A stretch of DNA of 64,000 nt from Candidatus Eisenbergiella merdavium (GTDB lineage Bacteria; Bacillota; Clostridia; Lachnospirales; Lachnospiraceae). The translations under genes and the position numbers were made by a program. A model generated the notes under the pieces. The model was not told the origin of the DNA, did not search any database, and saw only the letters and a list, made by a program, of their open reading frames with translations. Location: NCBI GenBank assembly GCA_019119595.1, contig DWWS01000022.1, forward strand, positions 1 through 64,000, in the 5' to 3' direction. Positions 54,752 through 63,510 of this stretch are shown in pieces; the first letter of the stretch is position 1, and every line of letters begins with the position of its first letter.

Positions 54752-54922
54752 TGCAATTTTAACTAAAATCTTCTCTCACTTCTTATTCACTTTGCCAAAT
54801 TCTTTCCCTATTCTGCACTTCAGCTACTACTGTTTTATGGCCATCCCTTTTGATCCTCCATTTTTCCACACTCTTTTGTGCACTTTTTCCGGTGCGAATC
54901 TCCCGGGATTTTTATGTGAGCT
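54752..54922 (-). promoter_or_regulatory. CRISPR leader
   Basis: The AT-rich sequence between the array and the cas2 remnant contains the hairpin GGTGCGAACC...GATTCGCACC (54890-54933), which is characteristic of I-C leaders next to cas2. The end adjoining the first repeat reads TTTTAGTTAAAATTGCA. It would hold the promoter and integration signals of the array. Confidence 0.75.
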
Positions 54923-55069
54923 TCAGGTTCGCACCCGTATCTTTCTTACTGAATCAAGGCTGCCAGCATTTTCGCCAGTGATATCAGACAGGGATACTTT
55001 CAGATTTTCCAACCGGTCTCTTCCTGCAACAGTTTCCATGTTGACATCATAAGTAATCAGTACCAAAAT
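54923..55069 (-). pseudogene. cas2: Decayed cas2
   Basis: The frame reads ILVLITYDVNMETVAGRDRL, the conserved first strand and loop of Cas2 with its catalytic Asp (YDVN). The start codon is lost (ATG replaced by AAT). After the first 20 residues the sequence no longer matches Cas2, and it stops after 48 codons inside the leader hairpin. The expected C-terminal two thirds are missing. It lies in the right place and direction for a I-C cas2, directly before the leader. Confidence 0.8.
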
Positions 55070-55367
55070 ATTTCCGTGTCACTTATAGAAATATGGAATA
55101 ACCATCCGAATCGCCACACAGATATCTGGCAAAAAGCGTTACCTGAGCATACGGCACATCCCCTTGATATTTTTTCCTGCAGATATGGGTTAGTACTGAT
55201 TTTTTATTCTGCCATTCTGTCGGCATTTTTTCTCTGATCATCATCTGTCAGGACAGCACTGTTTCCGGCTCTGTCTGTGTCCCTCCTGCTTTTGGGTTTC
55301 CCTTGGATGGGACTCCCAAAGTCGTCTATTCGCTGAAGGATTGTTTTTAACATACGCATTGTACCAG
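55070..55367. other. Gene-free junction between the AbiE pair and the cas2 remnant
   Basis: No supported gene is seen. A 60-residue minus-strand frame (55204-55386) has no recognisable domain and overlaps the AbiEii end. The stretch marks where the AbiE module meets CRISPR DNA. Confidence 0.4.
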
Positions 55368-56126
55368 TTAATCTATTCCATAGCATCTGCGCAGCAGACT
55401 CACAATGGCTTTCTGGTCAAAGCCTCTGATATCCAGCGCTTTCATGTCAATAGTTTCTTTTTCTATCTCATCCAAAAAGCGCTTCATATCAGCTGCGATT
55501 TCTTCGCAAAGGACCTGTCTGGTTTCTGCTGTAATCAGCTGTCCAAGTCGAAAAACATCATTTTTATGCTTTCTAATATTTTTTCTGTCAACCATCTCTC
55601 CACTTGCTCTTCGTTCTGTCAGGTCAAGCCACGCTTTTGCTTTGAATGGAATCAGACAAACTTCTCTAAGTACTGGAATCCCATCCAAAATGATCTGTCC
55701 ATCTTTCAGCAGATCATAATAGGCATCATTCAAAAGTATTGCCGAGAGACTGGATATTTCATCATCAACAGGCAGCGGTGTCAACACAGTGCCTTCACCT
55801 AACGCGATAAACTCAGGTTTCTTTGAAAAAAGCTCAATCATATAAGGATACTCTTTATTTTTCGGAGAAGTAAAACGATAAAACTGCGTATTTCCCGTAC
55901 TTTTGTTTTTATGTTCATACTCAGCTTCTTTTACATATTCCCAAAATGCTTTCCCAAACTCTGCTGTCATGGATTCAACGAGCAGTACAATATCAACATC
56001 CTTCGTTGCCCTAAAAGTCATATCTTCATTTTCCATCAGCAGATCACAGGCAGTTCCTCCAATTACCACATACTGATTCTCAAAGCCTTGAAATTTATCC
56101 TTAAATTTCCTTAATCCAGTCACCAT
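55368..56126 (-). CDS. AbiEii-like nucleotidyltransferase toxin
   Basis: The 252-residue protein has the nucleotidyltransferase motif: VIGGTACDLL (G23, G24) and TKDVDIVLLV (Asp43, Asp45). A later FKAKAWLDLTERR fits the AbiEii/AbiGii family. These toxins modify tRNA ends and stop growth after phage infection. It starts right after the stop of the partner gene with no gap, as in AbiE pairs. The 3' end at 55368 faces the cas2 remnant. Confidence 0.85.
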   Translation of the reverse strand: MVTGLRKFKDKFQGFENQYVVIGGTACDLLMENEDMTFRATKDVDIVLLVESMTAEFGKAFWEYVKEAEYEHKNKSTGNTQFYRFTSPKNKEYPYMIELFSKKPEFIALGEGTVLTPLPVDDEISSLSAILLNDAYYDLLKDGQIILDGIPVLREVCLIPFKAKAWLDLTERRASGEMVDRKNIRKHKNDVFRLGQLITAETRQVLCEEIAADMKRFLDEIEKETIDMKALDIRGFDQKAIVSLLRRCYGID

Positions 56127-57065
56127 TTAATCTGCCCATACCCCTTCCAGTAATTCTTCAACAGCTTCTTCTATTCGCTCATCTTCATTTCCCTCAAAAG
56201 ACAATGCAACTGACAATTTATCTGCCATATCATTCTCAGAAAACTGTCTCGGATCATATTCCCATAATTCAACTTTGACCTGTTCACCGGGGTCAATCAG
56301 CTCATTCACTAATTTTTCTTGAGAAAATGTCTTAACATAAACGGCATATATCATTACTTTACCCGAATTCAGCATCGTTTCTTCAGACAAAACGGAATCA
56401 CCTGCAAGGACCATATCATTTGTAATCTCTGCTTTATTCAAATAGCCGGTTTTACGGACTGGAGACGACAAATAGCCTTTTACTTTTTCGTATAACTCCC
56501 GTCTATTATAATCTGACTCTATTACTTTGTTCACGCCATCCTTGGTCGTGTGAAATAATCCTGTTGCTTCAAGCTGTTTCACAGCACGGCTCATAGTCAT
56601 TGCTGTAAAAGGAAGCTTCTTTGTGGCATCAGAAACGTACATCTTTTTGCTGTCATTATAAAGATACAACAAAACTAATTGCTGCGTAGAAAACATAAAT
56701 TTTGCAACTTTTTTCGCTTCTTCGTCTTCTTGCGTTAAAAATGTTCCTATAAATGGTAAAAATGCCTGCTTGCCTGTAAAAAAGGGAATTCCGCTCTCTA
56801 TCATCTTTTTTCTTCTGTATAATGAGATTGTCGGAAGTTTTATTACTACCGGAACATTATCGATTTCTTGTATCCTCTTTATCTGTTTCTTCAATGCCGG
56901 AAGAGTAACAAGCTCTCCTGTTGGAGATAAAACAATGAATCTACAGCCATTTAATATTGCTACTGAAAAAATATAGCTTCCGGCAATATACATTGGCAAT
57001 GCACCTTGTTTATTCCAACTTTCATATTGTACCTGCGCTCCGAATATATCCTCAAGTATGTCCAT
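56127..57065 (-). CDS. AbiEi-like antitoxin/regulator
   Basis: The start at 57065 follows AAAAGAGGTTCTC. The 312-residue protein has a middle winged-helix (VSDATKKLPFTAMTMSRAVKQLEATGL, in two parts) and a C-terminal domain (YAVYVKTFSQEKLVNELIDPG). Its place directly upstream of the toxin, and its DNA-binding domain, fit an antitoxin that represses its own operon (type IV TA). Sequence match to classical AbiEi is not certain; a MarR-like regulator is the alternative. Confidence 0.7.
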   Translation of the reverse strand: MDILEDIFGAQVQYESWNKQGALPMYIAGSYIFSVAILNGCRFIVLSPTGELVTLPALKKQIKRIQEIDNVPVVIKLPTISLYRRKKMIESGIPFFTGKQAFLPFIGTFLTQEDEEAKKVAKFMFSTQQLVLLYLYNDSKKMYVSDATKKLPFTAMTMSRAVKQLEATGLFHTTKDGVNKVIESDYNRRELYEKVKGYLSSPVRKTGYLNKAEITNDMVLAGDSVLSEETMLNSGKVMIYAVYVKTFSQEKLVNELIDPGEQVKVELWEYDPRQFSENDMADKLSVALSFEGNEDERIEEAVEELLEGVWAD

Positions 57066-57230
57066 AAGAGAACCTCTTTTCACTTGTTTTATTATATTAT
57101 AACTTTTTGAAAGTTAAAAATCAATATTTTTAAGTTATATTATAGGTGATACACTCTTTGAGGATATTAATACATATATGCAAAAAATGAATATTTTTAT
57201 GATTACTTTTGATTGTAAAAATTTATTAAT
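57066..57230. other. AT-rich upstream region of the AbiE pair
   Basis: These 165 AT-rich bases should contain the AbiE promoter. A TATAAT-like site (ATTATATTATAA around 57090-57101) is the likely -10 region. No gene is seen. Confidence 0.5.
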
Positions 57231-57303
57231 CGCTCCCACAAGGGGAGCGACCTTGAGATGTGGCTACAAGGCACCGCCACCATCACACTTTCAATCCACG
57301 CTC
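57231..57303 (-). CRISPR. Remnant of a second CRISPR array: two half-repeats and one spacer
   Basis: On the minus strand GAGCGTGGATTGAAA (57303-57289) is the 3' half of a standard I-C repeat. A 37-base spacer (57288-57252) follows, then GTCGCTCCCCTTGTGGGAGCG (57251-57231), the 5' part of the next repeat. The second repeat stops abruptly at the AbiE side and the first is fused into the cas3 fragment. The tail differs from that of the 54 kb array, so this repeat is a variant. Confidence 0.85.
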
Positions 57304-57699
57304 TTTCCGGTATGCCTGATAATCCTCCAGCTTCTTTCGCCTTCTTCCCATCAGTGTGGGCGCGGCTGCCGTATCCGACGTGCTCCCGTAATCCGGCAGG
57401 CCTGCGTGATGACCGGCGATGCAATAGCTCATAAGCTCATGCAAACCGCCCTTTTCCAGACAGACCCGGGCGCCCGCACTGGAATGATCCACAAGTCTGT
57501 CACTGTCTTCCATTATTTTTTTCTGAAAAGCTGCGGAATACTTTCCGATATCGTGGAGCATTCCGCAGCAGTATCCCCAGTCCTCTTTTCCAAACCGGCC
57601 GGCAAAATTCCCCGCCAGGTATGCCGTCCGGGTCAAATGCTCCTGAACGGACTGCACTCTTTCTCCGTCCTTATGCGCAATATACTCTGTATATTTCAT
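57283..57699 (-). pseudogene. cas3: cas3 HD-domain fragment
   Basis: The 138-residue frame has the whole HD nuclease set: H21 (QEHLTRT), H49-D50 (MLHDIGKYSAAF), H72 (VDHSSAGA) and H97-H98 (CIAGHHAGLPD), as in the Cas3 N-terminus of type I-C. The helicase part is missing. The last codons (ERGLKV) are read from a CRISPR half-repeat, so a recombination joined cas3 to an array and removed about 600 residues. Catalytic residues are intact, so a free HD protein could still be made. Confidence 0.85.
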
Positions 57700-57708
57700 A
57701 AAAATCCC

Positions 57709-57897
57709 TCAGTTAAAACTTGCTTCACATTTTCCTCTTTTTGATATTATTGTAACATATCCAGACGCGGCGCAACGCATAGAATGCCTGTTCCTTCCGG
57801 TATGGTCGTTCAGAAACAGGCCGGCCCCGCGGCCTTGAAGCTGCCCTCTCACCATGCGGCCGCTGAAGCCGGGCCTTTCAATATTCATTTTCTCCAT
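57709..57897 (-). CDS. Possible small protein after the 33-residue gene
   Basis: The ATG at 57897 follows GGGAGGTGCGCCAT, and the 62-residue frame begins MEKMNIERPGFSGRMVRGQL. The composition is basic and no family is recognised. The good ribosome site and the 14-base gap from the upstream small gene are the only support. Confidence 0.35.
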   Translation of the reverse strand: MEKMNIERPGFSGRMVRGQLQGRGAGLFLNDHTGRNRHSMRCAASGYVTIISKRGKCEASFN

Positions 57898-57911
57898 ATG
57901 GCGCACCTCCC

Positions 57912-58013
57912 TCAATCTTCCATCCATTCCAGATAATCAGCTTCGCTAGCGAAGAGCTGATACCCTCCGTTCACATATCCCATATAACCGTTTTCCGTAT
58001 TGTATCCCTTCAT
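57912..58013 (-). CDS. 33-residue small protein
   Basis: The frame reads MKGYNTENGYMGYVNGGYQL and continues FASEADYLEWMED, after the ribosome site GGAGCG seven bases before the ATG. The tyrosine/glycine-rich pattern ending in a FASEADY motif is a type of tiny conserved protein that I have seen in Lachnospiraceae. Its function is unknown. It is followed by another possible small gene 14 bases on. Confidence 0.6.
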   Translation of the reverse strand: MKGYNTENGYMGYVNGGYQLFASEADYLEWMED

Positions 58014-58154
58014 CGCTCTTCGCTCCTTTCTTTTCGATAGTACCAGCTTACAGGAAGAGGTGTCCGATACAAACCCCACCTGGCACATTTTTCAAAAAAG
58101 AGCAAAGGCCGTGAACGTTCAGAGAAGCATAAAGATCAGAATTTGCTTTAAAGT

Positions 58155-58193
58155 AAAAAAATCCCTCTGAAAATACTTTTCCAGAAGGATTTT
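58155..58193 (-). terminator. Terminator after the metallophosphoesterase gene
   Basis: On the minus strand AAATCCTTCTGGAAAA pairs with TTTTCAGAGGGATTT around a three-base loop and ends in a T run (58155-58160). It lies about 80 bases past the stop at 58275. Confidence 0.8.
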
Positions 58194-58274
58194 CATTTGC
58201 ATTTTCGATTTTTCTCATGGAATATCTGATGCTTCGATCTGAAAGCTCCGTCATGCTTTAATCTGAGAGCCTCA

Positions 58275-59015
58275 TCACGGCAGCACCAAAGCCGGACGGA
58301 AGTTCAGATAATCTCCCGATACGAGCAGATACTCAGCGCCCTGGAAGCTCCCCCGGATGCTGTCAGAAAACCGGCTTTCTCCATGGCAGTGGGAATATAC
58401 CACGGCGGTCACGCCGTACTCCCGGGCGATCCGGGTAAAAGGCGAGGTTTTTTCCAGAATATTCGTGGGCGGATAATGCAGAAACATGATGAATTTCCGG
58501 TATCCGGCCTGTTCGGCCTTTTGAAAGGAGGTCCGGAGGCGGTCCAGCTCTCTGTCCACCAGCTTTTTTGCCTGTTGCTCCTTCTCCTCGTCCCAGCCCA
58601 TGATCCTGCCCTGGCGGTCCAGCCAGAAGGGCCCTTCGAAGGTATAGCCCTTCGTTCCGACCAGCGCGTAGTCCTGATAGGAAGCAAAATTATTCTGCAG
58701 GAAAAACAGACGGCCCTGAAATTCCTCATTCAGCCGGTCCGTTTTTTTCGCATCCCAGAACATATCGTGATTTCCCCTCAGAAGGATCTTGCGTCCGGGC
58801 AGCGCTTCGATAAAAGCCAGATCCTCGCGGCACTCCTCCAGCTTTCTGCCCCAGGAATGGTCTCCTGTGAGCACCAGAGTATCCTCCGGCTTTACGATCC
58901 GGCTCACGTACTTTCTAATTTTTCGCTCATGATGCCGCCAGACCTTTCCGAAAGCATCCATCGGCTTATTTGTCTGAAAGCTCAGATGCAGATCGCCCAA
59001 TGCGTATAGCGCCAT
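58275..59015 (-). CDS. Metallophosphoesterase
   Basis: The 246-residue calcineurin-like enzyme shows LGDLHL, TGDHSWG, LRGNHDMFWD, MFLHYPP and YSHCHGES in order, a complete metal-binding set. The start follows CAGGAGGCTGCGT. It lies 28 bases after the MATE gene and is probably co-transcribed. The substrate is unknown. Confidence 0.88.
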   Translation of the reverse strand: MALYALGDLHLSFQTNKPMDAFGKVWRHHERKIRKYVSRIVKPEDTLVLTGDHSWGRKLEECREDLAFIEALPGRKILLRGNHDMFWDAKKTDRLNEEFQGRLFFLQNNFASYQDYALVGTKGYTFEGPFWLDRQGRIMGWDEEKEQQAKKLVDRELDRLRTSFQKAEQAGYRKFIMFLHYPPTNILEKTSPFTRIAREYGVTAVVYSHCHGESRFSDSIRGSFQGAEYLLVSGDYLNFRPALVLP

Positions 59016-59043
59016 ACGCAGCCTCCTGTTTTTTTCCAGTCCG

Positions 59044-60390
59044 TCAGCTCTCGTCTCCTGTGACGGAGCGGTTCCTCCAGACTCCTTTTTTGTAAAAGAT
59101 CACGGAAACGATCGCCGCCGTGGTCCAGCCGATGGGCCAGGACAGCCAGATGCCGAGCGTGCCGAACAGGGGAGAAAAGATATAGGCGAGCACCACGCGC
59201 AGCACCAGATCGGTAAAGGTGGCCGTCATGAAGGCCGTCATCGCTCCCGCCCCGCGCAGGACGCCGTCCACCATCAGCTTGATGGAGATTACAAAATAGA
59301 AGGGGGAAACGATCCGTAAAAACATCAGGCCGGTTTCCATGGCCACCGTGCTCCCCTCATTCATAAACAGGGAGAGCATCAGCCGTCCGCCGAAGAAAAA
59401 TACGGCGAAAAAGGGAACCGCAAGGATCAGCGCCAGCTTGACGGAGGCACGAAGGCCCGCACGCACCCGGTCCTCCAGCCCGGCTCCCAGGTTCTGAGCG
59501 GCAAAGCTGCTCGTTCCGTTCCCCAGGGTGGTGATGCTGGTAATGCAGAAGGTGTTCAGCTTGATCGCCGCGGAATATCCGGCGATGACGGAGGAGCCGT
59601 AGGAATTGATCAGTCCCTGGATGAAAATATTTCCCACGGAAATGAAGCTCTGCTGCAGGATGCTCGGAACGGCGATCCTGCTGATGCGCCCCAGCATATT
59701 CCAGGAAAACAGCTCCACGCGCCCCTCCGTTTTGACGGATGAGAGTCTTTTTTTCAGAGCGATCAGAGCCAGGACGCAGGCGATGCCCTGCGCGATGAAG
59801 GTGGCCCAGGCCACGCCCGCAACGCCCCAGTGAAAAACTGCCACGAAGATCATATCCAGCACGATATTTCCAAGGGAGGAGCCGATCAGGAAATACAGGG
59901 GCGTTTTGGAATCCCCCATGGAATTGAAGATTCCCGTTGCCACATTATATAGAAAAAGAAAAACGAAGCCGCCAATATAGATCCGAAGGTACAGGTCGCC
60001 GTCCGCGAAGATATTTTCCGGCGTGTTGATCGCGATCATCATTCCCCGGCTTCCCAGAAGCCCGGCCGCCGTCAGCAGGACGGAGAGCACCGCAGAGGCG
60101 ATCAGCGTGGTGTAGATCGCCGTTTTCATTTTTTCAAACCACTTTGCGCCGAAATACTGAGAAATGATCACCGAGCAGCCGATGTTGCTTCCCACCGCGA
60201 TGGCCATGAAGATCATGGTGATCGGATAGGAGGCGCCTACCGCCGCCAGCGCGTCCTCTCCCGCGAATTTTCCCGCGATCACGCTGTCCGCCATGTTGTA
60301 GAGCTGCTGAAAGATCACGCTCACGAACATGGGGATGGAAAATTTCCACAATACGCTCTGCGGTTCTCCCTGTGTCAGATCCTTATTCAT
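59044..60390 (-). CDS. MATE family efflux transporter
   Basis: The 448-residue protein has about 12 membrane segments in two similar halves. The family opening reads VLWKFSIPMFVSVIFQQLYNMADSVIAG (given in pieces: FQQLYNMADSVIAGKF), and NTFCITSITTLGNG lies at the second half. MATE proteins export drugs or metabolites with Na+ or H+. It is divergent from a LysR regulator, a usual arrangement for regulated efflux. Confidence 0.93.
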   Translation of the reverse strand: MNKDLTQGEPQSVLWKFSIPMFVSVIFQQLYNMADSVIAGKFAGEDALAAVGASYPITMIFMAIAVGSNIGCSVIISQYFGAKWFEKMKTAIYTTLIASAVLSVLLTAAGLLGSRGMMIAINTPENIFADGDLYLRIYIGGFVFLFLYNVATGIFNSMGDSKTPLYFLIGSSLGNIVLDMIFVAVFHWGVAGVAWATFIAQGIACVLALIALKKRLSSVKTEGRVELFSWNMLGRISRIAVPSILQQSFISVGNIFIQGLINSYGSSVIAGYSAAIKLNTFCITSITTLGNGTSSFAAQNLGAGLEDRVRAGLRASVKLALILAVPFFAVFFFGGRLMLSLFMNEGSTVAMETGLMFLRIVSPFYFVISIKLMVDGVLRGAGAMTAFMTATFTDLVLRVVLAYIFSPLFGTLGIWLSWPIGWTTAAIVSVIFYKKGVWRNRSVTGDES

Positions 60391-60549
60391 TTGTCTGCTC
60401 CTTCTCTTTCCTTATTCTATTCTCTTGTCATTCAAACCGGTGTGTATTATACTACTTTTGCCTGGATAAATAAAATAAATCTTATTTATACTTTCCATAA
60501 ATAGCATAAATGGATAAATCTGCACCCGGAACAGAAAAGGGAGGTAGCG

Positions 60550-61473
60550 ATGGCGGTCAGTCTGGATTTTTACAAAACCTTTTATTACGCGGCAAAATAC
60601 GGGAGCTTCACGGAGGCGGCCAGGGCGCTTTATGTGACCCAGCCCACTGTCACACATGCGGTGGGCTGTCTGGAACGGGAGCTTGGCTGCGCGCTTTTTT
60701 CCCGCTCCAGAAAGGGGGCGGTACTGACGCCGGAAGGACGCCTGCTGTACGAGCATGTGCGCGCCGCCTTTGAGCATCTGCAGGAAGCGGAAAAAACGCT
60801 GCAGGATCAGAAGGCGCTTCTGTCCGGGCAGGTACGCATCGGCGCCAGCGAGACCACCCTGCATTTTTTCCTGCTCCCCTATCTGAGAAGCTACCGGAAG
60901 CTGTATCCCGGCGTGCGGCTGAGGGTTTCCAACGGAACCACGCCGCAGGCTCTGGACGCTCTGCGAAGGGGCGCGGTTGACTGCGCCATCCTGGTGATGC
61001 ACGGGGACTACCGCAGCCTCCTTAAGCCGCGGGATCAGATGAACGTCGCAGCGCTGACCTGTTTTCAGGATATCTTCATCGCTGGAAACGATTTTGCGGC
61101 TCTAAAGGACCGGGCCGTTACACCGGAGGAGCTGACCGCTTTTCCGTTCATCGCAATGGAGCCGGGCACGCTCACCAGACAGTATATGGATGATTTTTTC
61201 CTGCGCTTCCATCTGAGCGTGGTTCCGGACATCGAGCTTTCCACCACCGACCTGATCGTGCCGGTGGCGGAGCACAATCTGGGAATCGGCTTCGTTCCGG
61301 AGCCCTTCGCCGCCGGAGCGCTTTGTGCAGGCTCGGTCTTTTCCATCCGGCTGACCGAAGCCGTTCCTCCCCGGCAGATCTGTCTGGTGTACCGCACCGA
61401 CCTTCCCCTTTCCATCGCGGCGCAGGCCTTTCTTGAGCTTCTTACCGAGGATCCTCCGGCGGTTTTGGAGTAA
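60550..61473 (+). CDS. LysR family transcriptional regulator
   Basis: The 307-residue protein has an N-terminal winged HTH (FYKTFYYAAKYGSFTEAARAL, then VTQPTVTHAVGCLERELG) and a two-lobed substrate domain beginning near GQVRIGASETTLHFF. It starts after AAGGGAGGTAGCG. The 160-base gap to the divergent MATE gene should hold its operator. Its 3' end overlaps the convergent GNAT gene by 32 bases. Confidence 0.93.
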   Translation: MAVSLDFYKTFYYAAKYGSFTEAARALYVTQPTVTHAVGCLERELGCALFSRSRKGAVLTPEGRLLYEHVRAAFEHLQEAEKTLQDQKALLSGQVRIGASETTLHFFLLPYLRSYRKLYPGVRLRVSNGTTPQALDALRRGAVDCAILVMHGDYRSLLKPRDQMNVAALTCFQDIFIAGNDFAALKDRAVTPEELTAFPFIAMEPGTLTRQYMDDFFLRFHLSVVPDIELSTTDLIVPVAEHNLGIGFVPEPFAAGALCAGSVFSIRLTEAVPPRQICLVYRTDLPLSIAAQAFLELLTEDPPAVLE

Positions 61474-62353
61474 AAAGGAGCCAGCGCACAGCCCCTTCCC
61501 CGTCCGCCTGCGCCGTGCCGCTTCGCTGAAAGCCCAGGCGCTCCAACACCGCCTCCGCCGCCCGGTTGTTTTCTCTCGTCAGCGCCTGCACGCCGCCAAA
61601 GCCCAGCTCTGAAAAACCGTATGCGAGAATGGCGCGGCAGGCCTCCATGCAGTAGCCCTTTTTCTGCTCCTCTTTTTTTACGGCGAAGCCCAGCTCCGGG
61701 TATTCCGCCCCGTCCCGCCAGAAAAAGCCCGCTCTGCCGATGCAGCGGCCGTCCGCTCTTTTTTCCAGCATCCAGAGCCCGAAGCCGTACAGGGGATAGA
61801 CGGTGCGGATATAGCTTTGAAGCCGCGCCGCCTCCTCCGCCCTGTCCGCCGAAAGCCCCTCCATCCAGGCGGTCATATCCGGATGGGCGTAGATTTCATA
61901 AAGGCTGTCCAGATCCTGCTCACACTGCTCCCGCACGACCAGCCGCGGCGTGCGCAGGATCTCCCAGGGTACTCCCAGCAGGCGGCGGTAAATCCCTTCC
62001 AGATCGTCCGCGTCGATTTCCTCCAGACTCTCCACGGCATAGGGATACGCTCCCATGGGAAGCCTCCGGCTTTCCTCCGTCAGATACAGAAGGATGAAGC
62101 AGTCACCGCCTGCCAGACGGCGGGCTTCCTCCGGATGGTCCGTCAGATACAGCGCCCCGGCGGAGGGTATCCGTTTCCGTTCCTGGCTGTCCTTCTGCGC
62201 GCAGCTGCCCCTTTGCGCCGTTTCGGGAGGCTGCTCCGGCCCAGGCACCTCCGCCTCCATCCCCTGCTCCCGAAGCCGCTCCCTCAGACGCTCTATCTTT
62301 TCCCGGGTTCCCCCGTCCTTTTCCGACAGGACGATCCTCACCTTTTTCAGCAT
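61442..62353 (-). CDS. GNAT family acetyltransferase with N-terminal extension
   Basis: The start at 62353 (MLKKVRIVLSEKDGG) is preferred because earlier in-frame starts would overlap the divergent cyclophilin gene. The first 120 residues form a charged region resembling a response-element domain; the GNAT domain follows (TPRLVVREQCEQDLDSLYEI, KKEEQKKGYCMEACRAIL, NNRAAEAVLERLGF). This is a RimJ/RimL-like enzyme of unknown substrate. Confidence 0.82.
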   Translation of the reverse strand: MLKKVRIVLSEKDGGTREKIERLRERLREQGMEAEVPGPEQPPETAQRGSCAQKDSQERKRIPSAGALYLTDHPEEARRLAGGDCFILLYLTEESRRLPMGAYPYAVESLEEIDADDLEGIYRRLLGVPWEILRTPRLVVREQCEQDLDSLYEIYAHPDMTAWMEGLSADRAEEAARLQSYIRTVYPLYGFGLWMLEKRADGRCIGRAGFFWRDGAEYPELGFAVKKEEQKKGYCMEACRAILAYGFSELGFGGVQALTRENNRAAEAVLERLGFQRSGTAQADGEGAVRWLLFTPKPPEDPR

Positions 62354-62459
62354 TTTCTTCAACTTCTCTTTACGTTTTCCTTTCTTTCGGATAAAATAAA
62401 TGACTGACGACATTATACTGTAAAAATAAAAATATTTACAAGGAAAGGAAGCTGTATTT

Positions 62460-62981
62460 ATGGCACAGAATCCCATTGTTACCATTACCATGGAAAACGG
62501 AGACGTGATCAGGGCGGAGCTTTATCCCGAAGCCGCTCCCATCACCGTCAACAACTTCATCAGCCTGATCAACCGTCATTTTTACGACGGCCTGATCTTT
62601 CATCGGGTCATCAGCGGCTTTATGATCCAGGGCGGCGATCCGGAGGGAACGGGCGTCGGCGGCCCCGGCTATTCCATCAAGGGTGAGTTTGCCCAGAACG
62701 GCGTGAAAAACGACCTGAAGCACACGGAGGGCGTGCTTTCCATGGCCCGCACCATGGCTCCCAACTCCGCCGGAAGCCAGTTTTTCATCATGCATAAGAC
62801 CTCTCCCCATCTGGACGGCGCTTACGCCGCCTTCGGAAAGGTGATCGAGGGAATGGAAAACGTGGACAGGATCGCGGAGACCAGAACCGACTATTCCGAC
62901 CGTCCGCTGCAGGAGCAGAAGATCCGCACCATGACGGTGGAAACCTTCGGCGTGGAATATCCGGAGCCGGAGAAAATGTAA
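62460..62981 (+). CDS. Peptidyl-prolyl cis-trans isomerase, cyclophilin type
   Basis: The 173-residue cytoplasmic cyclophilin has the active-site arginine in FHRVISGFMIQGGDPEGTG and the substrate-pocket segment NSAGSQFFIMH. It catalyses proline isomerisation in folding proteins. The start follows AAGGAAAGGAAGC. It stands alone, divergent from the GNAT gene. Confidence 0.95.
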   Translation: MAQNPIVTITMENGDVIRAELYPEAAPITVNNFISLINRHFYDGLIFHRVISGFMIQGGDPEGTGVGGPGYSIKGEFAQNGVKNDLKHTEGVLSMARTMAPNSAGSQFFIMHKTSPHLDGAYAAFGKVIEGMENVDRIAETRTDYSDRPLQEQKIRTMTVETFGVEYPEPEKM

Positions 62982-63510
62982 AAAACCCCGGAGGGGCCGG
63001 CGGGAAACCGGAGGGAGACGGGAAGGCTGAGGCGGTGGAATTGGCGGTGGAATTCCATGCGCGCCGGATACGGGGCCAGGTTCCACGCGCGTTCATATAT
63101 TGTTCATATATCCTTTAAAAAAATTTCATCCCCTCATAAAGCTTTTGTTACTTCTCATGGTTATACTGTATTCATAAGTTGAAAGCACGGACTGCCGCGA
63201 GTCAGCCGGTTGAGATTTCTTCTTATGTGTATGCCGGATATGGAGATACACCAAAACTTTTAAATAGCTTTTTCATAATAATGCCAGGTAAGCGATTACC
63301 TGGCATCCTCCCTTTTGTGGGGGATTTTTCTTTTTGTGGTTTTTTTCTTTTGTGACGGGTTTTTGCGGCTTTTCTGAAGGAATATGAGCCGCTTCCGGTT
63401 TTCCGTTTTCCACCGCGGGTTGAATTTCCGCATCTTTTCAAGCGTCAGGTTATTTTCGTTTCCCATGCCCGTATCGTATCATTATGAATAAGAGATAAGG
63501 AGGTCGCGCC
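62982..63510. other. Gene-free region with a perfect hairpin
   Basis: No gene is supported in these 529 bases. A GC-rich start (63000-63090) gives way to AT-rich DNA. The hairpin at 63281-63306 could end a small transcript starting near a TATACT at 63163, but the -35 is weak. Confidence 0.45.
63281..63306. terminator. Perfect 11-base hairpin
   Basis: ATGCCAGGTAA, loop GCGA, TTACCTGGCAT form a perfect stem with a stable tetraloop. A C/T-rich tail follows on the plus strand, so it is a probable terminator or processing site. Confidence 0.6.

Noticed and set aside
54217..54766. Open frames across the CRISPR array with repeated GSRSRKGSD or VALPQGER peptides
   Set aside because: The periodic peptide is the translated CRISPR repeat; the DNA is an array, not a gene.
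55204..55386. A 60-codon minus-strand frame between AbiEii and the cas2 remnant
   Set aside because: I considered it as another cas scrap, but no Cas motif is visible and it overlaps the AbiEii end.
58048..58254. A 68-codon minus-strand frame
   Set aside because: It runs through the intrinsic terminator of the metallophosphoesterase gene and has no ribosome site or domain.
63060..63310. Possible known structured RNA (6S-like or riboswitch)
   Set aside because: The only clear structure is the terminal 11-base hairpin; the promoter is weak and I match no known RNA family.
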